Below are positions 16,947 to 24,971 of a stretch of 41,815 nt of DNA, in pieces. This stretch comes from Actinomadura formosensis NBRC 14204. Its GTDB lineage: Bacteria; Actinomycetota; Actinomycetes; Streptosporangiales; Streptosporangiaceae. The notes under the pieces are model-generated. The model did no database searches. It was not told the DNA's origin and worked only from the letters and a program-made list of their open reading frames with translations. Every line of letters begins with the position of its first letter. Within the stretch, counting starts at the first letter, position 1. The translations under genes and the position numbers were made by a program. The DNA is taken from positions 1-41,815 of the forward strand of contig NZ_BCQQ01000056.1 of NCBI RefSeq assembly GCF_001552155.1, read 5' to 3'.

Positions 16947-17168
16947 TCATCGGCCCAAATCGAATTCGCCGTTCTTGGCGCGTTCGAGGAAGTCCCGCCA
17001 CTCTCCCGGAGAGAACGACAGGACCGGGCTCTGCGTTCCGTGCTTGGCATCCCGCGCCCCAACGGAATGGGGCGAACCGGCCAGTGTGGCGATTTCGACG
17101 CATGTGTTGCTCGCCCCGCAGTGGGCGCTTCTCCTCCAGTGTGGAGCAGGAGTGGCGAAAGGGGACAC
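16947..17168 (-). CDS. DUF397 domain protein (second copy)
   Basis: 73 residues from GTG 17168, chosen because GAAAGG lies 6 nt upstream; the frame is open further up into the regulator gene. Family blocks are WRRSAHCGASNTCVEIATL, VLSFSPGEWRDFLERAKNGEFDL and the conserved Gly-Glu-Trp. It starts 40 bp after the XRE stop and is followed by the intrinsic terminator, so regulator and DUF397 form a two-gene unit. It is similar to but not identical with the copy at 16481-16687, which suggests an old duplication. Confidence 0.83.
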   Translation of the reverse strand: MSPFATPAPHWRRSAHCGASNTCVEIATLAGSPHSVGARDAKHGTQSPVLSFSPGEWRDFLERAKNGEFDLGR

Positions 17169-17208
17169 TCGGTGCCTTTCACAAGGATTAAGCCACTTGG
17201 CGGACCCG

Positions 17209-18069
17209 TCACCAGGCGTTTTTGGCCGCGACGATGCGGCGCCGGGATTCATCGGCGTCCAGCGCCTGGCCGGCCAGGCTCGAATAGGCGAGCCTGTACA
17301 TATAGGTAACGGACTCGTCCGCAAGGTGGCTGATCGTCAGGGATTCCACGTGCACGATATCAGGGAAAAGGATGTCGTGCACCGATGAGAATTCCAGAAG
17401 TATAAAGGATTCGGCCAACACCGAGTGTGCGATCCCCAAGGGCAGGATCTGCACGGTCACGTGCGGCAGCTCGGTCATCCGGTACAGATGTTCGAGTTGC
17501 TCGCGCATCACCTTCCGGTCACCGATCCGGCGCTGCAGAACCGCCTCGTCCAGAACCGCCGACAGTTCGACCGGATGCGGCCCGTCCAGCAGCTCGCGGC
17601 GGCGCATTCGCACGTCCAGCCGGCGCTCCAGTTCCTGCGGCGGCAGGGTGGCGAGGTCGCTCCAGCCGCCGATCACATGCCGCGCGTAGTCCTCCGTCTG
17701 CAGCAGGCCGGGAAAGACCGTGCTGCCCCATTCCCTGATCGCGCTGGCCTCGGATTCGAGCGCGATGAAGTTCGCGAGCGGGCTCGGCAGGTCGCGGTAC
17801 TCCTCCCACCATCCGCGCTGCGCGGCGTCGTGCGCCAGGGCGATGAGGTCCTCGTGCCGGGCGCCGTCGATCTCGTACAGCTCCAGCAGCCGCCGCACGT
17901 CGCTGATCTTCGCTCCGGTCCGGGCGTTCTCGATCCGGCTGACCTTGGCGGTGGACCAGGTGAGCCGCTCGGCGACCTCGTCCCCGGTGAGACCCCGGCG
18001 TTCGCGCAGCCTCCGGAGCTCGGCGGCCAGCCGCCGCTGCCGGACGGAGGGACCTCGGGAAGTGCTCAT
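17209..18069 (-). CDS. XRE-family regulator with DUF5753 domain
   Basis: 286 residues from ATG 18069, which has GGAGAGG 8 nt upstream; the frame is open to 18111. Residues 12-66 are a Cro/CI helix-turn-helix (LRRLRERRGLTGDEVAERL then STAKVSRIENARTG). Residues 90-280 match the DUF5753 C-terminal domain (IREWGSTVFPGLLQTEDYAR, RRELLDGPHPVELSAVLDEAVLQRRIG, LPHVTVQILPLGIAH and a final RRRIVAAKNAW). It is a DNA-binding regulator of the group that pairs with DUF397 proteins in Streptomyces-like bacteria. Targets unknown. A TAGAAT box on the minus strand at 18168-18163 is a candidate -10. Confidence 0.92.
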   Translation of the reverse strand: MSTSRGPSVRQRRLAAELRRLRERRGLTGDEVAERLTWSTAKVSRIENARTGAKISDVRRLLELYEIDGARHEDLIALAHDAAQRGWWEEYRDLPSPLANFIALESEASAIREWGSTVFPGLLQTEDYARHVIGGWSDLATLPPQELERRLDVRMRRRELLDGPHPVELSAVLDEAVLQRRIGDRKVMREQLEHLYRMTELPHVTVQILPLGIAHSVLAESFILLEFSSVHDILFPDIVHVESLTISHLADESVTYMYRLAYSSLAGQALDADESRRRIVAAKNAW

Positions 18070-18271
18070 TGCTGGGGCCTCTCCAGTCCCGGCGGACTGA
18101 TCTGGGCGCATTCTGCCGCACCTCGGTGCCGCAGTGCGAATACATCGGAGCGGATGAGGAAGATTCTACGACCCATGATTCTTTTGCGCACGTGACACTG
18201 AAATTTGCGGCGTAAGTTGCAAATAACCTGCACGGACGCCGCACGAAGGGTTGCCGAACGCGTTCCCGTGG

Positions 18272-18284
18272 CACCCTAGGGGTG
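18272..18284. promoter_or_regulatory. CACCC-TAG-GGGTG palindrome upstream of nnr
   Basis: A perfect 5+5 inverted repeat with a 3-nt centre lies 22 bp before ATG 18307, close to where the nnr -10 should be. TTGCCG at 18251 could be a -35. It is either part of the promoter or an operator. Confidence 0.3.
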
Positions 18285-18306
18285 TGATCGACTGGGGGAG
18301 TCGCGG

Positions 18307-19779
18307 ATGAGGTACGCGCACGAGGTCGGCAAGGTGCGGACGGCCGAGCGGGCCCTGATGGCCCGGCTCCCCGAGGGCACCCTCATGCAGCGCGCCGCCG
18401 CCGGCCTCGCGTCGGTCTGCGCCCGCGTCCTGCCCGCCGTGTACGGGTCCCGCGTCGTCCTCCTGATCGGCGGCGGTGACAACGGCGGCGACGCCCTCTA
18501 CGCCGGGGCCGGGCTCGCCCGGCGCGGTGCCCGCGTCCAGGCCGTCCAGGCCGGCACCACGATCCACGAGGCCGGGCTGGCGGCGCTGCGGGCCGCGGGC
18601 GGGCGGCTCCTGGACGGCGGCGAGGAGCCCGCCATCGCCGCCGCCGACCTCATCATCGACGGCCTCACCGGCATCGGCGGGACGGGCGGTCTCCGCGAAC
18701 CGCACGCCCGGTACGCCGCGCTGGCCTCCCGGTCCAGCGGAATCGTCGTCGCCTGCGACGTGCCGAGCGGCGTGGACGCGAGCACCGGCCGCGTCGAGGG
18801 CACCGCCGTCCACGCCGACGTCACCGTCACGTTCGGGACGCACAAGCCGGGCCTTCTCATCGATCCCGGAGCGTCCTACTGCGGAGTGGTCGAACTGGTC
18901 GACATCGGACTGGGCGCCGACCTGCCCGACCCGGACGTCGTCGCGGCCCTCCCGGCGGACGTCCAGCCGCCCGAGCCCGGCGCCGAGTCCGACAAGTACC
19001 GCCGGGGCGTCGTCGGCATCCTCGCGGGCGGCGACGCGTTCACCGGCGCGGCCGTGCTGTGCACCGGCGGCGCCGTCCACGGTGGTGCCGGGATGGTCCG
19101 CTTCGCCTCGGTCGCGCGCCCGGTGGAGCTCGTCCGGCACCGCTGGCCCGAGGCCGTGACCACGGTGATCGAGCCGGGCCGCCACAACGGCAAGGTCCTG
19201 GAGCGCATCGGACGCGTCCAGACCTGGGTCGTCGGCCCCGGCCTCGGCACCGGCGACGCCGCCGAGTCGCTGCTGGAGGCCGCCCTCACCACCGACCTGC
19301 CCGTGCTGGTGGACGCCGACGGCCTCACCGTCCTGTCCCACCGCCGCGACCTGCTGCGCCGCGCCGCCCCGACCGTCCTCACCCCGCACGCCGGTGAACT
19401 GTCCCGTCTCATCGCCGCGGACCGCGAGGACATCGAGGCCGCCCGCCTCGACCATGTGCGCCGCGCCGCCGCCGAACTGTCCGCCACCGTCCTGCTCAAG
19501 GGCTCGACGACCCTGGTCGCGGAGGCGGACCGCCCCGTCCGCGTGAACCCGACCGGCACTCCCCGCCTGGCGACGGCCGGCACCGGCGACGTCCTGTCCG
19601 GCCTGATCGGCGCCCTGCTGGCCGGCGGCCTGCCGGCCCTGGAGGCGGCCGCGTCCGGCGCCTACCTGCACGGCCTGGCCGCCCGCCTGGCCGCCGCCCC
19701 GGCCCCGGGCCCCGAAGCCCCGATCAGCGCCTGCGACGTGATCGACGCCCTCCCCGCCGCCTTCCGCGGCGTCGCCTGA
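18307..19779 (+). CDS. nnr: Bifunctional NAD(P)H-hydrate epimerase / ADP-dependent dehydratase
   Basis: 490 residues. It repairs damaged NADHX/NADPHX: the N-terminal YjeF domain (about 1-210) epimerises the hydrate and the C-terminal ribokinase-like domain (about 220-490) dehydrates it with ADP. The epimerase has GGGDNGGDALYAG at 55-67 and CDVPSGVDASTG. The dehydratase has GGAGMVRFA, VVGPGLGTGD, LVDADGLTVL, LTPHAGELSRL and the ATP/ADP loop ATAGTGDVLSG near 423-433. GGGGGAG precedes ATG 18307. It is upstream of alr on the same strand, as is usual in actinobacteria. Confidence 0.96.
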   Translation: MRYAHEVGKVRTAERALMARLPEGTLMQRAAAGLASVCARVLPAVYGSRVVLLIGGGDNGGDALYAGAGLARRGARVQAVQAGTTIHEAGLAALRAAGGRLLDGGEEPAIAAADLIIDGLTGIGGTGGLREPHARYAALASRSSGIVVACDVPSGVDASTGRVEGTAVHADVTVTFGTHKPGLLIDPGASYCGVVELVDIGLGADLPDPDVVAALPADVQPPEPGAESDKYRRGVVGILAGGDAFTGAAVLCTGGAVHGGAGMVRFASVARPVELVRHRWPEAVTTVIEPGRHNGKVLERIGRVQTWVVGPGLGTGDAAESLLEAALTTDLPVLVDADGLTVLSHRRDLLRRAAPTVLTPHAGELSRLIAADREDIEAARLDHVRRAAAELSATVLLKGSTTLVAEADRPVRVNPTGTPRLATAGTGDVLSGLIGALLAGGLPALEAAASGAYLHGLAARLAAAPAPGPEAPISACDVIDALPAAFRGVA

Positions 19780-19878
19780 CCGGCGGCGAACTCCGGGGCG
19801 GGCCCACGCGTCCTACCGGGTGTGGAGGGCTGACGGAGCGCTCACTGGACGGCGGCCTCCCGGGCCTGACCTGGCGAT

Positions 19879-19892
19879 AATGCCCGGGCATT
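19879..19892. promoter_or_regulatory. Perfect 14-bp palindrome before alr
   Basis: AATGCCCGGGCATT is completely self-complementary and ends 27 bp before ATG 19920. It overlaps GATAAT (19876-19881), a possible -10. It could be an operator or just a hairpin. Confidence 0.3.
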
Positions 19893-19919
19893 GCCGCCGG
19901 GACGGCACACTGGGTGACC

Positions 19920-21044
19920 ATGAAGGTTCCTGCGGAGGCGCGCGTCGATCTCGGCGCCATCGGCGCCAACATCGGACTGCTGCGCGAGCGCGCCCGGGGC
20001 GCCGAGGTCATGGCCATGGTGAAGGCCGAGGCGTACGGGCACGGGCTGGTCGAGGCGGCGCGGGCCGCGCTCGCCGGGGGCGCGGCATGGCTCGGGGTCG
20101 CGAAACTGGCCGAGGCACTGCGGCTGCGGGAGGCGGGTCTCACCGCCCGGACGCTGACGTGCATCGGTGTGCCCGGCGAGCCGTACGAGGAGGCCGTCGC
20201 CCGCGACATCGACCTGACCGTGGGGGCGGTGTGGCTGCTGGACGAGATCGTCCGGGCGGCGGAGCGGGCGGGACGCCGGGCGCGCGTCCACCTCAAGGCG
20301 GACACGGGCATGTCCCGGGGCGGCGTGAGCGGCGGGGACTGGGAGGCGCTGGTCGACGCGGCGCTGAAGGCGGAGGCCGCCGGCCACGTGCGGGTCGTCG
20401 GGGTCATGTCGCACTTCGCCTGCGCGGACGAGCCGGGCCACCCGTCGATCGCCGCGCAGCTCGAAGCGTTCACCGCGATGGTGGCGTACGCGGAGCGCGC
20501 GGGAGCGCGGTTCGAGGTCCGGCACATCGCGAACTCGGCCGCCGCGCTGACGCTTCCGGAGGCCCGGTTCGACCTCGTCCGCCCGGGGATCGCGACGTAC
20601 GGGCTGACACCGGTCCCGGCGCTCGGGACGTTCGGGCTGCGGCCCGCGATGACGCTGGTGGCGGACACCGCGCTGGTCAAGCGGGTCCCAGCAGGTCGTG
20701 GAGTGTCGTACGGTCACACGTACACCACTCCGCGGGAGACCAATCTGGCTGTGGTGCCCGTGGGGTACGGCGACGGAATCCCCAGGCACGGGTCCAACCT
20801 CCTGGAGGTCCTCGCGGGTGGCCGCCGCAGGACGATCGCCGGACGGGTCTGCATGGACCAGTTCGTCATCGACCTCGGCGACGACCGGCTGTCGGCGGGT
20901 GAGGAGATCATCCTGTTCGGGCCGGGCGACCAGGGCGAGCCGACCGCGCAGGAGTGGGCGGACGCGCTGGGAACGATCTCCTACGAGATCGTCACCCGCA
21001 TCGGGTCCCGGGTGCCGAGGGCGTATCCGGGACGGGCGCTGTAG
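19920..21044 (+). CDS. alr: Alanine racemase
   Basis: 374 residues from ATG 19920; a GTG two codons earlier is an alternative. A PLP enzyme that converts L- to D-alanine for peptidoglycan. The PLP lysine is Lys35 in MVKAEAYGHG and the catalytic tyrosine is Tyr264 in GVSYGHTY. Other family blocks are HLKADTGMSRGG, MSHFACADEP, VRPGIATYGL and RVCMDQFVIDLGD. Length is normal. It is followed by an alpha/beta hydrolase and then tsaE on the same strand, the order also found in mycobacteria. Confidence 0.97.
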   Translation: MKVPAEARVDLGAIGANIGLLRERARGAEVMAMVKAEAYGHGLVEAARAALAGGAAWLGVAKLAEALRLREAGLTARTLTCIGVPGEPYEEAVARDIDLTVGAVWLLDEIVRAAERAGRRARVHLKADTGMSRGGVSGGDWEALVDAALKAEAAGHVRVVGVMSHFACADEPGHPSIAAQLEAFTAMVAYAERAGARFEVRHIANSAAALTLPEARFDLVRPGIATYGLTPVPALGTFGLRPAMTLVADTALVKRVPAGRGVSYGHTYTTPRETNLAVVPVGYGDGIPRHGSNLLEVLAGGRRRTIAGRVCMDQFVIDLGDDRLSAGEEIILFGPGDQGEPTAQEWADALGTISYEIVTRIGSRVPRAYPGRAL

Positions 21045-21055
21045 GGGGCGCGTGC

Positions 21056-22147
21056 ATGGACAGCAAGAGCAAGCGCAGGATCGGCGTCCTCGGCGCCGTC
21101 GCGGGCATCGGCGCCGCGGGCGTGGGCGCGGCCGTCGGGCTGCGGCACTTCGCCGTCGGCCGGGTGCGGCTGCAGCCCGACCCGGACGCCGGCGAGCCGT
21201 TCGGCGAACTGCGCGGGCGGGAGCTGACCGTCGAGGCCGACGATGGCGTCCCGCTGCACGTGGAGGTGGACGGTCCCGACGACGCCGGACTCACCCTGGT
21301 GTTCTGCCACGGCTACACCCTCAACCAGGACTCGTGGCACTATCAGCGCCGCGACCTGCGGGGGCTGCGGATGGTGTTCTGGGACCAGCGCAGCCACGGC
21401 CGGTCGGGGCGCAGCCGGCCGGCGCACGCGACGATCGACCAGACCGGCGACGACCTGTACGCCGTGCTGGGGGCGACCGTGCGCCCGGACGAGCCCGTCA
21501 TCCTCGTCGGGCACTCCATGGGCGGGATGACGATCATGGCGCTGGCCGAGCGGCATCCCGAGCTGTTCGACCGGCAGGTCGCCGGGGTCGCGCTGGTCAA
21601 CACCTCCTGCGGTGATCTGGCGGAGATGACGCTGGGGCTGCCGCTGGTGCTGGCGAAGGCCGTCCGGCCGCTGGCGCCCGGGACGCTGCGCGGCCTCGGC
21701 CGCCGCCCTGGCCTCGTGGACAAGGCGCGCGGCCTCGGCGCCGACCTCGCGTTCGTCATCACCCGGAAGATGGCGTTCGCCGACAAGTACGTCAGCCCGT
21801 CCGTCGTCGACTTCCTGGAGCAGATGATCAGGGCGACGCCGATCGACGTGATCGCGGAGTTCTACCCGGAGCTGATGGGCCACGACAAGAGCGGCTCCCT
21901 CGGCGTCCTCGGCAGGGTGCCGGTCCTGGTGCTGGCCGGGGGGCGGGACCGGCTCACCCCGGCCGGGCACTCGCGCCGCATCGCGGAGGTGCTGGCGGAC
22001 GCGGAGCTGGTAGAGGTGGAAGTGGCCGGGCATGTGCTGCCGCTGGAGTGTCCGGGGGTGGTGACCGGCGGGCTGCGCCGGCTGGTCGAGCGCGTCCGGT
22101 CCGAGTACGGCGGGTCCGAGTACGACGAGGAGGAGCGCACCGCGTGA
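21056..22147 (+). CDS. Membrane-anchored or exported alpha/beta hydrolase
   Basis: 363 residues from ATG 21056, preceded by GGGGG. The N-terminus is basic (DSKSKRR) followed by a hydrophobic, Gly/Ala-rich segment (about 9-28), either a membrane anchor or a signal. The alpha/beta-hydrolase fold follows: oxyanion region FCHGYTLNQDSW, nucleophile elbow VGHSMGGM, acid near VLAGGRDRLTP, and the catalytic His in EVAGHVLPLECP. The substrate is unknown; esterase or lipase is the safest guess. The stop overlaps the tsaE start (GTGA), so translation is coupled. A hydrolase at this position between alr and tsaE is conserved in many actinobacteria. Confidence 0.9.
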   Translation: MDSKSKRRIGVLGAVAGIGAAGVGAAVGLRHFAVGRVRLQPDPDAGEPFGELRGRELTVEADDGVPLHVEVDGPDDAGLTLVFCHGYTLNQDSWHYQRRDLRGLRMVFWDQRSHGRSGRSRPAHATIDQTGDDLYAVLGATVRPDEPVILVGHSMGGMTIMALAERHPELFDRQVAGVALVNTSCGDLAEMTLGLPLVLAKAVRPLAPGTLRGLGRRPGLVDKARGLGADLAFVITRKMAFADKYVSPSVVDFLEQMIRATPIDVIAEFYPELMGHDKSGSLGVLGRVPVLVLAGGRDRLTPAGHSRRIAEVLADAELVEVEVAGHVLPLECPGVVTGGLRRLVERVRSEYGGSEYDEEERTA

Positions 22148-22614
22148 ACGCGATCACCGTCACCGTCCCGACCGCGGCGGACATGCACGAGCTGGGCGTG
22201 CGCCTTGCCGGGCTGGTCCGCGCGGGCGACCTGCTGGTGATGACGGGTGACCTGGGTGCGGGCAAGACGACGCTCACCCAGGGCATCGGCGAGGGCCTGA
22301 AGGTGCGGGGCCCGATCACCTCGCCGACGTTCGTCATCGCGCGGGTGCATCCGTCGCTCGCGGGCGGGCCGCCGCTGGTGCACGTCGACGCTTACCGGCT
22401 GGGGGGTTTCGCGGAACTGGACGATCTCGATCTCGACGCGTCGGTCGCGGAATCGGTGACGGTCGTGGAATGGGGAGAAGGGCTCGCCGAGGGCCTTGCC
22501 GAAGATCGTCTGGAAGTGATCATTTCACGCGGAGCCGGGTCCGGCGAGGAGCGCGAAGTAAGGATCGTCGGGGTCGGTCATCGCTGGTCTGACCTGGAAC
22601 TCGACGCCGGATGA
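22144..22614 (+). CDS. tsaE: tRNA t6A biosynthesis ATPase TsaE
   Basis: 156 residues from GTG 22144. TsaE is the small P-loop ATPase that acts with TsaB and TsaD to make threonylcarbamoyladenosine at position 37 of ANN-reading tRNAs. Walker A GDLGAGKTT is at 35-43, followed by SPTFVIARVH, VHVDAYRLGG and the family VVEWGEG motif. The start overlaps the stop of the hydrolase. It is separated from tsaB by the membrane protein at 22742-23779. Confidence 0.95.
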   Translation: MNAITVTVPTAADMHELGVRLAGLVRAGDLLVMTGDLGAGKTTLTQGIGEGLKVRGPITSPTFVIARVHPSLAGGPPLVHVDAYRLGGFAELDDLDLDASVAESVTVVEWGEGLAEGLAEDRLEVIISRGAGSGEEREVRIVGVGHRWSDLELDAG

Positions 22615-22741
22615 CAGGTGTCCGGCAACTTCTGCGTTTTTCGCCGGGCGGGTTGAGCCACTTTACGGTTGCGTGTCGTACTCTTTGCCGGAACGAACCC
22701 CACTACGCGACATATCGTTTTCCTCAGCAGGAGTGGAACCG

Positions 22742-23779
22742 GTGAGTGGTAGCGATCGCAGCGGCAGTGACCGCGACAGCTACCGCGGCTTGGGCGGTGG
22801 CCAGGGGCAAGGCGGCGGTTACCGGCCGGACGGCGGTGGATACGGCACGCCCTATCAGGAGGAGAGTGGCCCCTACCGGCGCGAGGCCGACCCGTACCAG
22901 CGGGACAGCGGTCCGTATCAGCGGGAGACCGGCCCGTACCAGACCGGTAGCGGCGATTACCGGTCCGGCTCCGGCGGATATCGCACCGACACCGGCGGCC
23001 ATCGGACCGGCACCGGCGGCTACCGCGCGGACGGCGGCTACCCGCGCGGCAGCGGCGGATCCCGCACCGGCAGCCACCGGGTCGCGCGCAGGCGCCGCGG
23101 CGGACGGCACTGGGCCGCGATCCTCGCGGGGGCCGGCGCGGGCGTCGGCGTCTGCGTCCTCGCCGTGTTCCTCGTGCTGAGCGGCGCCGGCGCGGACAAG
23201 GAGAAGGACGGCGGCCAGATCGTCGGCAGCGGCGCCACCGAGAACTCCCCGGCGGCCAAGGGCGAGCGCACCCTCGTTCCCGACTCCTGCACGATCGTCG
23301 GGCAGGGCCTCATCGACAGGCTCGCCCCCGGCTCAGAGCGCACCCAGGCCGACAACTACCAGGGCAACGACCAGCAGAACCAGTGTGTGTGGGGCGCCTA
23401 CACGGGCGACAACAAGCGCCAGCTCACCATCGAGTTGCGCACGATCGCCGGGAGCGGCGGCCAGACGCCCACGGGCACCGCCGTCAAGACGTTCATGGCC
23501 GAGCGCGCCGCGGACGAGTCCGGCAAGGCACTGCTGAGCGGCCAGAAGCTCACCGAGAAGATCCGCCTGACGGGCGTCGGCGACGACGGCTACATCGTCT
23601 ACAGCGTCGACGACAAGCAGGGAGCGGGCGAGGCCGTCGGCAACGTCCGGCTGGTGAACGTCCTCATCACGATTCACTACTCGGGCTCCAACTCCGGCGA
23701 CCCGCTGTCGTCGAAGGCCGCCACCGGTGGCGCCACCGAGGTCGCCAAGGCCGTGGTGGAGGCCCTCAACCAGGGCTGA
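22742..23779 (+). CDS. Single-pass membrane protein with Gly/Tyr/Arg heptad tail and DUF3558-like outside domain
   Basis: 345 residues from GTG 22742, with AGGAG 8 nt upstream. Residues 1-115 are Gly/Arg/Tyr/Ser-rich; 43-98 are eight 7-residue units of pattern G-x-Y-[R/Q]-x-x-x, for example DPYQRDS, GPYQRET and GGYRTDT. A basic patch (RVARRRRGGRH) leads into one membrane span at about 122-148. The outside part has Cys183 and Cys215 (PDSCTIVG and QQNQCVWGAY) and resembles DUF3558-type domains of actinobacterial envelope proteins; that match is tentative. It splits the tsaE-tsaB pair. Its own promoter should lie in 22615-22741, but I see no convincing -35/-10 pair there. Function unknown. Confidence 0.82.
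   Translation: MSGSDRSGSDRDSYRGLGGGQGQGGGYRPDGGGYGTPYQEESGPYRREADPYQRDSGPYQRETGPYQTGSGDYRSGSGGYRTDTGGHRTGTGGYRADGGYPRGSGGSRTGSHRVARRRRGGRHWAAILAGAGAGVGVCVLAVFLVLSGAGADKEKDGGQIVGSGATENSPAAKGERTLVPDSCTIVGQGLIDRLAPGSERTQADNYQGNDQQNQCVWGAYTGDNKRQLTIELRTIAGSGGQTPTGTAVKTFMAERAADESGKALLSGQKLTEKIRLTGVGDDGYIVYSVDDKQGAGEAVGNVRLVNVLITIHYSGSNSGDPLSSKAATGGATEVAKAVVEALNQG
22868..23035 (+). repeat. Eight 21-bp units encoding G-x-Y-[R/Q]-x-x-x heptads
   Basis: In-frame 21-bp repeats encode residues 43-98 of the membrane protein at 22742-23779. The Tyr at position 3 is replaced once, by His. Units 1-4 are charged (Glu, Asp, Arg), while 5-8 are Gly/Ser/Thr-rich. Confidence 0.85.
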
Positions 23780-23811
23780 GCCATTCCCGCCGACCGGTAG
23801 GCTTACAATCC

Positions 23812-24480
23812 GTGCTGGTCTTGGCTTTCGACACCGCAACCGCCGCGATCACCGTGGCGCTGTACGAGTGGACTCCGGGCGAGGGTGCCGTGCCGCGCGG
23901 TGTGGCCGAGGCCGTCGACCGGCGCAGGCACACCGAACTGCTCACCCCCTCCATCGCGGCGGTGATGGCGGAGGCCGGGGCGGCGCCGGACGACCTGAGC
24001 GCCATCGCCGTCGGTGTCGGGCCTGGACCGTACACGGGTCTGCGTGTCGGCCTGGTCAGCGCCCGCGCCATGGGCGAGGCCCTGACCATCCCCGTGCACG
24101 GTGTCTGCACGCTGGACGTCATCGCCTGGGCCACCGGGCGTGCGGAGCCGTTCGTCGTCGCCACCGACGCCCGCCGCAAGGAGGTCTACTGGGCGCGGTA
24201 CGACTCGTTTCGCACGCGCGTCACCGGCCCGGCCGTGGGCCCGCCGTCGGACGTCCCGGAAGGGCTCCCCGTCGTCGGCGAGGGGGCGGCCCTGTACCCG
24301 GAGATCCTCGGCGATTCCTGCCACGACCCCCTGCTCCCCACCGCCAGTGCCCTCGCGGAACTGACCGTCGCCCGCCTCGCGGGCCTCAAGGGACCCGGCC
24401 TCCTCCCCCCGGAACCGCTCTACCTGCGCAGACCGGACGCGAGGGAGCCCGGCCCCCGCAAGAAGGTGACTCCCGCATGA
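23812..24480 (+). CDS. tsaB: tRNA t6A biosynthesis protein TsaB
   Basis: 222 residues from GTG 23812. TsaB is the inactive ASKHA-fold partner that scaffolds TsaD. Family features are [10 protein letters not shown] at the N-terminus, [16 protein letters not shown], and [20 protein letters not shown]. Possible -10 boxes are TAGGCT (23798-23803), 8 nt before the GTG, and TACAAT (23804-23809), so a short or absent leader is likely. The stop overlaps the start of rimI (ATGA). Confidence 0.94.
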   Translation: MLVLAFDTATAAITVALYEWTPGEGAVPRGVAEAVDRRRHTELLTPSIAAVMAEAGAAPDDLSAIAVGVGPGPYTGLRVGLVSARAMGEALTIPVHGVCTLDVIAWATGRAEPFVVATDARRKEVYWARYDSFRTRVTGPAVGPPSDVPEGLPVVGEGAALYPEILGDSCHDPLLPTASALAELTVARLAGLKGPGLLPPEPLYLRRPDAREPGPRKKVTPA

Positions 24481-24971
24481 CCGGCGTCGTCCTGCGGCCC
24501 ATGACCGGCGCGGACCTGCCCGCCGTCCACCGCCTGGAGCGGCTGCTGTTCCCCGAGGACGCCTGGAGCGAGGAGATGCTCCGCGGCGAGCTCGCCGACC
24601 AGCCCCGCACCCGCCACTACGTCGTCGCGGAGGGCCCCGGCGGCGAGATCGTCGGCTACGCGGGCCTCGCCGCGGCCGGAGGGCAGGCCGACGTGCAGAC
24701 CATCGGGGTGCGCGCCGACCACCGCAAGAACGGCATCGGCGCCGCGCTGCTCACCGAACTGCTGGACGAGGCCGTACGCCGGGGCAGCGAGGCGGTGTTC
24801 CTGGAGGTCCGCGCCGACAACGACGCGGCCCGCCGCCTCTACGAGCGGTTCGGCTTCGCCAGGGTGGGTCTCCGCAAGCGCTACTACCAGCCCTCGAACG
24901 TGGACGCGATCGTCATGAGCCGCCGGTTCACGCCGCGTCCGCCCATGGGTTTCAACAGGGAGAACACGTGA
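24477..24971 (+). CDS. rimI: Ribosomal protein S18-alanine N-acetyltransferase
   Basis: 164 residues from ATG 24477 (ATGA overlap with tsaB). GNAT fold: the acetyl-CoA loop [10 protein letters not shown] spans 83-92, [20 protein letters not shown] is the conserved helix/strand, and [15 protein letters not shown] the C-terminal block. RimI acetylates the N-terminus of S18. The location between tsaB and tsaD supports the name over a generic GNAT. Its stop overlaps the GTG of tsaD (GTGA). Confidence 0.93.
   Translation: MTGVVLRPMTGADLPAVHRLERLLFPEDAWSEEMLRGELADQPRTRHYVVAEGPGGEIVGYAGLAAAGGQADVQTIGVRADHRKNGIGAALLTELLDEAVRRGSEAVFLEVRADNDAARRLYERFGFARVGLRKRYYQPSNVDAIVMSRRFTPRPPMGFNRENT

Noticed and set aside
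16440..18111. A classical toxin-antitoxin cassette or prophage regulator.
   Set aside because: XRE/DUF5753 plus DUF397 is a chromosomal actinobacterial pair; no phage genes, integrase or attachment repeats are nearby.
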